From Paludibacteraceae bacterium (lineage in GTDB: Bacteria > Bacteroidota > Bacteroidia > Bacteroidales > Paludibacteraceae), in NCBI GenBank assembly GCA_017448985.1, contig JAFSKL010000024.1, forward strand, positions 23,363 to 87,362: a stretch of DNA of 64,000 bases, written 5' to 3'. Positions 63,916-64,000 of the stretch are shown here, in pieces. Position numbers and translations under genes: made by a program. Each line of letters opens with the position of its first letter. The stretch's first letter is position 1. Below the pieces are notes generated by a model. The model ran no database searches and was not told the DNA's origin. It saw nothing but the letters and a program-made list of their open reading frames with translations.

Positions 63916-64000
63916 AATTTTTTGCGGAAAATCGTTGTTATTTGCACGACTGTGCGACTGTACTTTCGAAGGGGACCCCATTCATGGGGGAGGTGGTCGA

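Noticed and set aside
63970-64000. CCCC/GGGG inverted repeat at the window end, considered as a copy of the palindromic family
   Set aside because: The arms and loop (ATTCATG) do not match the CCCCTCTCC or GGGAGAG consensus, and the window ends there.
1-64000. Insertion sequences, integrases, rRNA and tRNA genes
   Set aside because: None recognised by eye; a covariance-model scan would be needed to exclude a tRNA hidden in a gap, but gaps are short.

Overview
The window looks like a chromosomal segment of an uncultured or poorly known member of the Bacteroidales (Bacteroidota). Evidence: a SusC/SusD pair; promoters of the Bacteroidetes type (TAnnTTTG at -7 and TTG/TTTG at -33, always 20 bases apart here); almost no Shine-Dalgarno sequences; M6 proteases and other secreted proteins with type IX secretion-like C-terminal tails; FKBP-type lipoproteins; and DUF2851, WbqC and Wzi family genes. 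I saw no rRNA, tRNA, transposase, integrase or CRISPR array.

Layout. (1) 1-12158, minus strand: an envelope operon running mlaE, mlaF, a stand-alone M6-type propeptide, an M6 protease, xth, lptB, an LTA-synthase-like phosphotransferase, a Kelch lipoprotein, a Wzi-like outer-membrane protein, two glycosyltransferases (one fused to an LPS-kinase-like domain) and an O-antigen ligase cut by the window edge. Many of these genes overlap by a few bases. (2) 12159-26750, plus strand: an accessory island. After a GC-rich hairpin cluster and an 11-bp tandem repeat come a hypothetical gene, then a translationally coupled operon (small secreted protein, M6 protease, secreted protein, Ser-His type S24/S26 peptidase, PqqD-like protein) closed by a clear terminator, then a 3088-residue Ig-like surface protein followed by a 50-residue peptide with an unusually strong ribosome binding site. 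This is the best candidate here for an undescribed peptide-processing or secretion system. (3) 26809-43920, minus strand: pectin genes (DUF4861, GH28), then truA, two flippases, two FKBP isomerases, riboflavin synthase, rsmI, a peptide transporter, ilvE, wbqC-like, lepB, dapB and DUF2851. (4) 44018-45934: a truncated pseudogene and two tandem toxin-antitoxin cassettes that share an antitoxin N-terminus, a leader and a 3' element but carry unrelated toxins. (5) 46083-54521: a partial division/cell-wall cluster mraZ-rsmH-ftsL-ftsI-murE-mraY-(DUF559)-murD with a MraZ-like operator and a terminator. (6) 54653-63886: an M6 protease, then a SusC-SusD-lipoprotein operon.

A feature of the whole window is a dense population of short tandem repeats, mostly heptamers and of many different families, lying between genes and also in frame inside genes such as dapB, lepB and wbqC. 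They often supply start or stop codons. A second, palindromic GC-rich repeat is inserted in frame in murD (three sites), murE (two) and ilvE. The proteins read through both kinds of repeat without frameshift.
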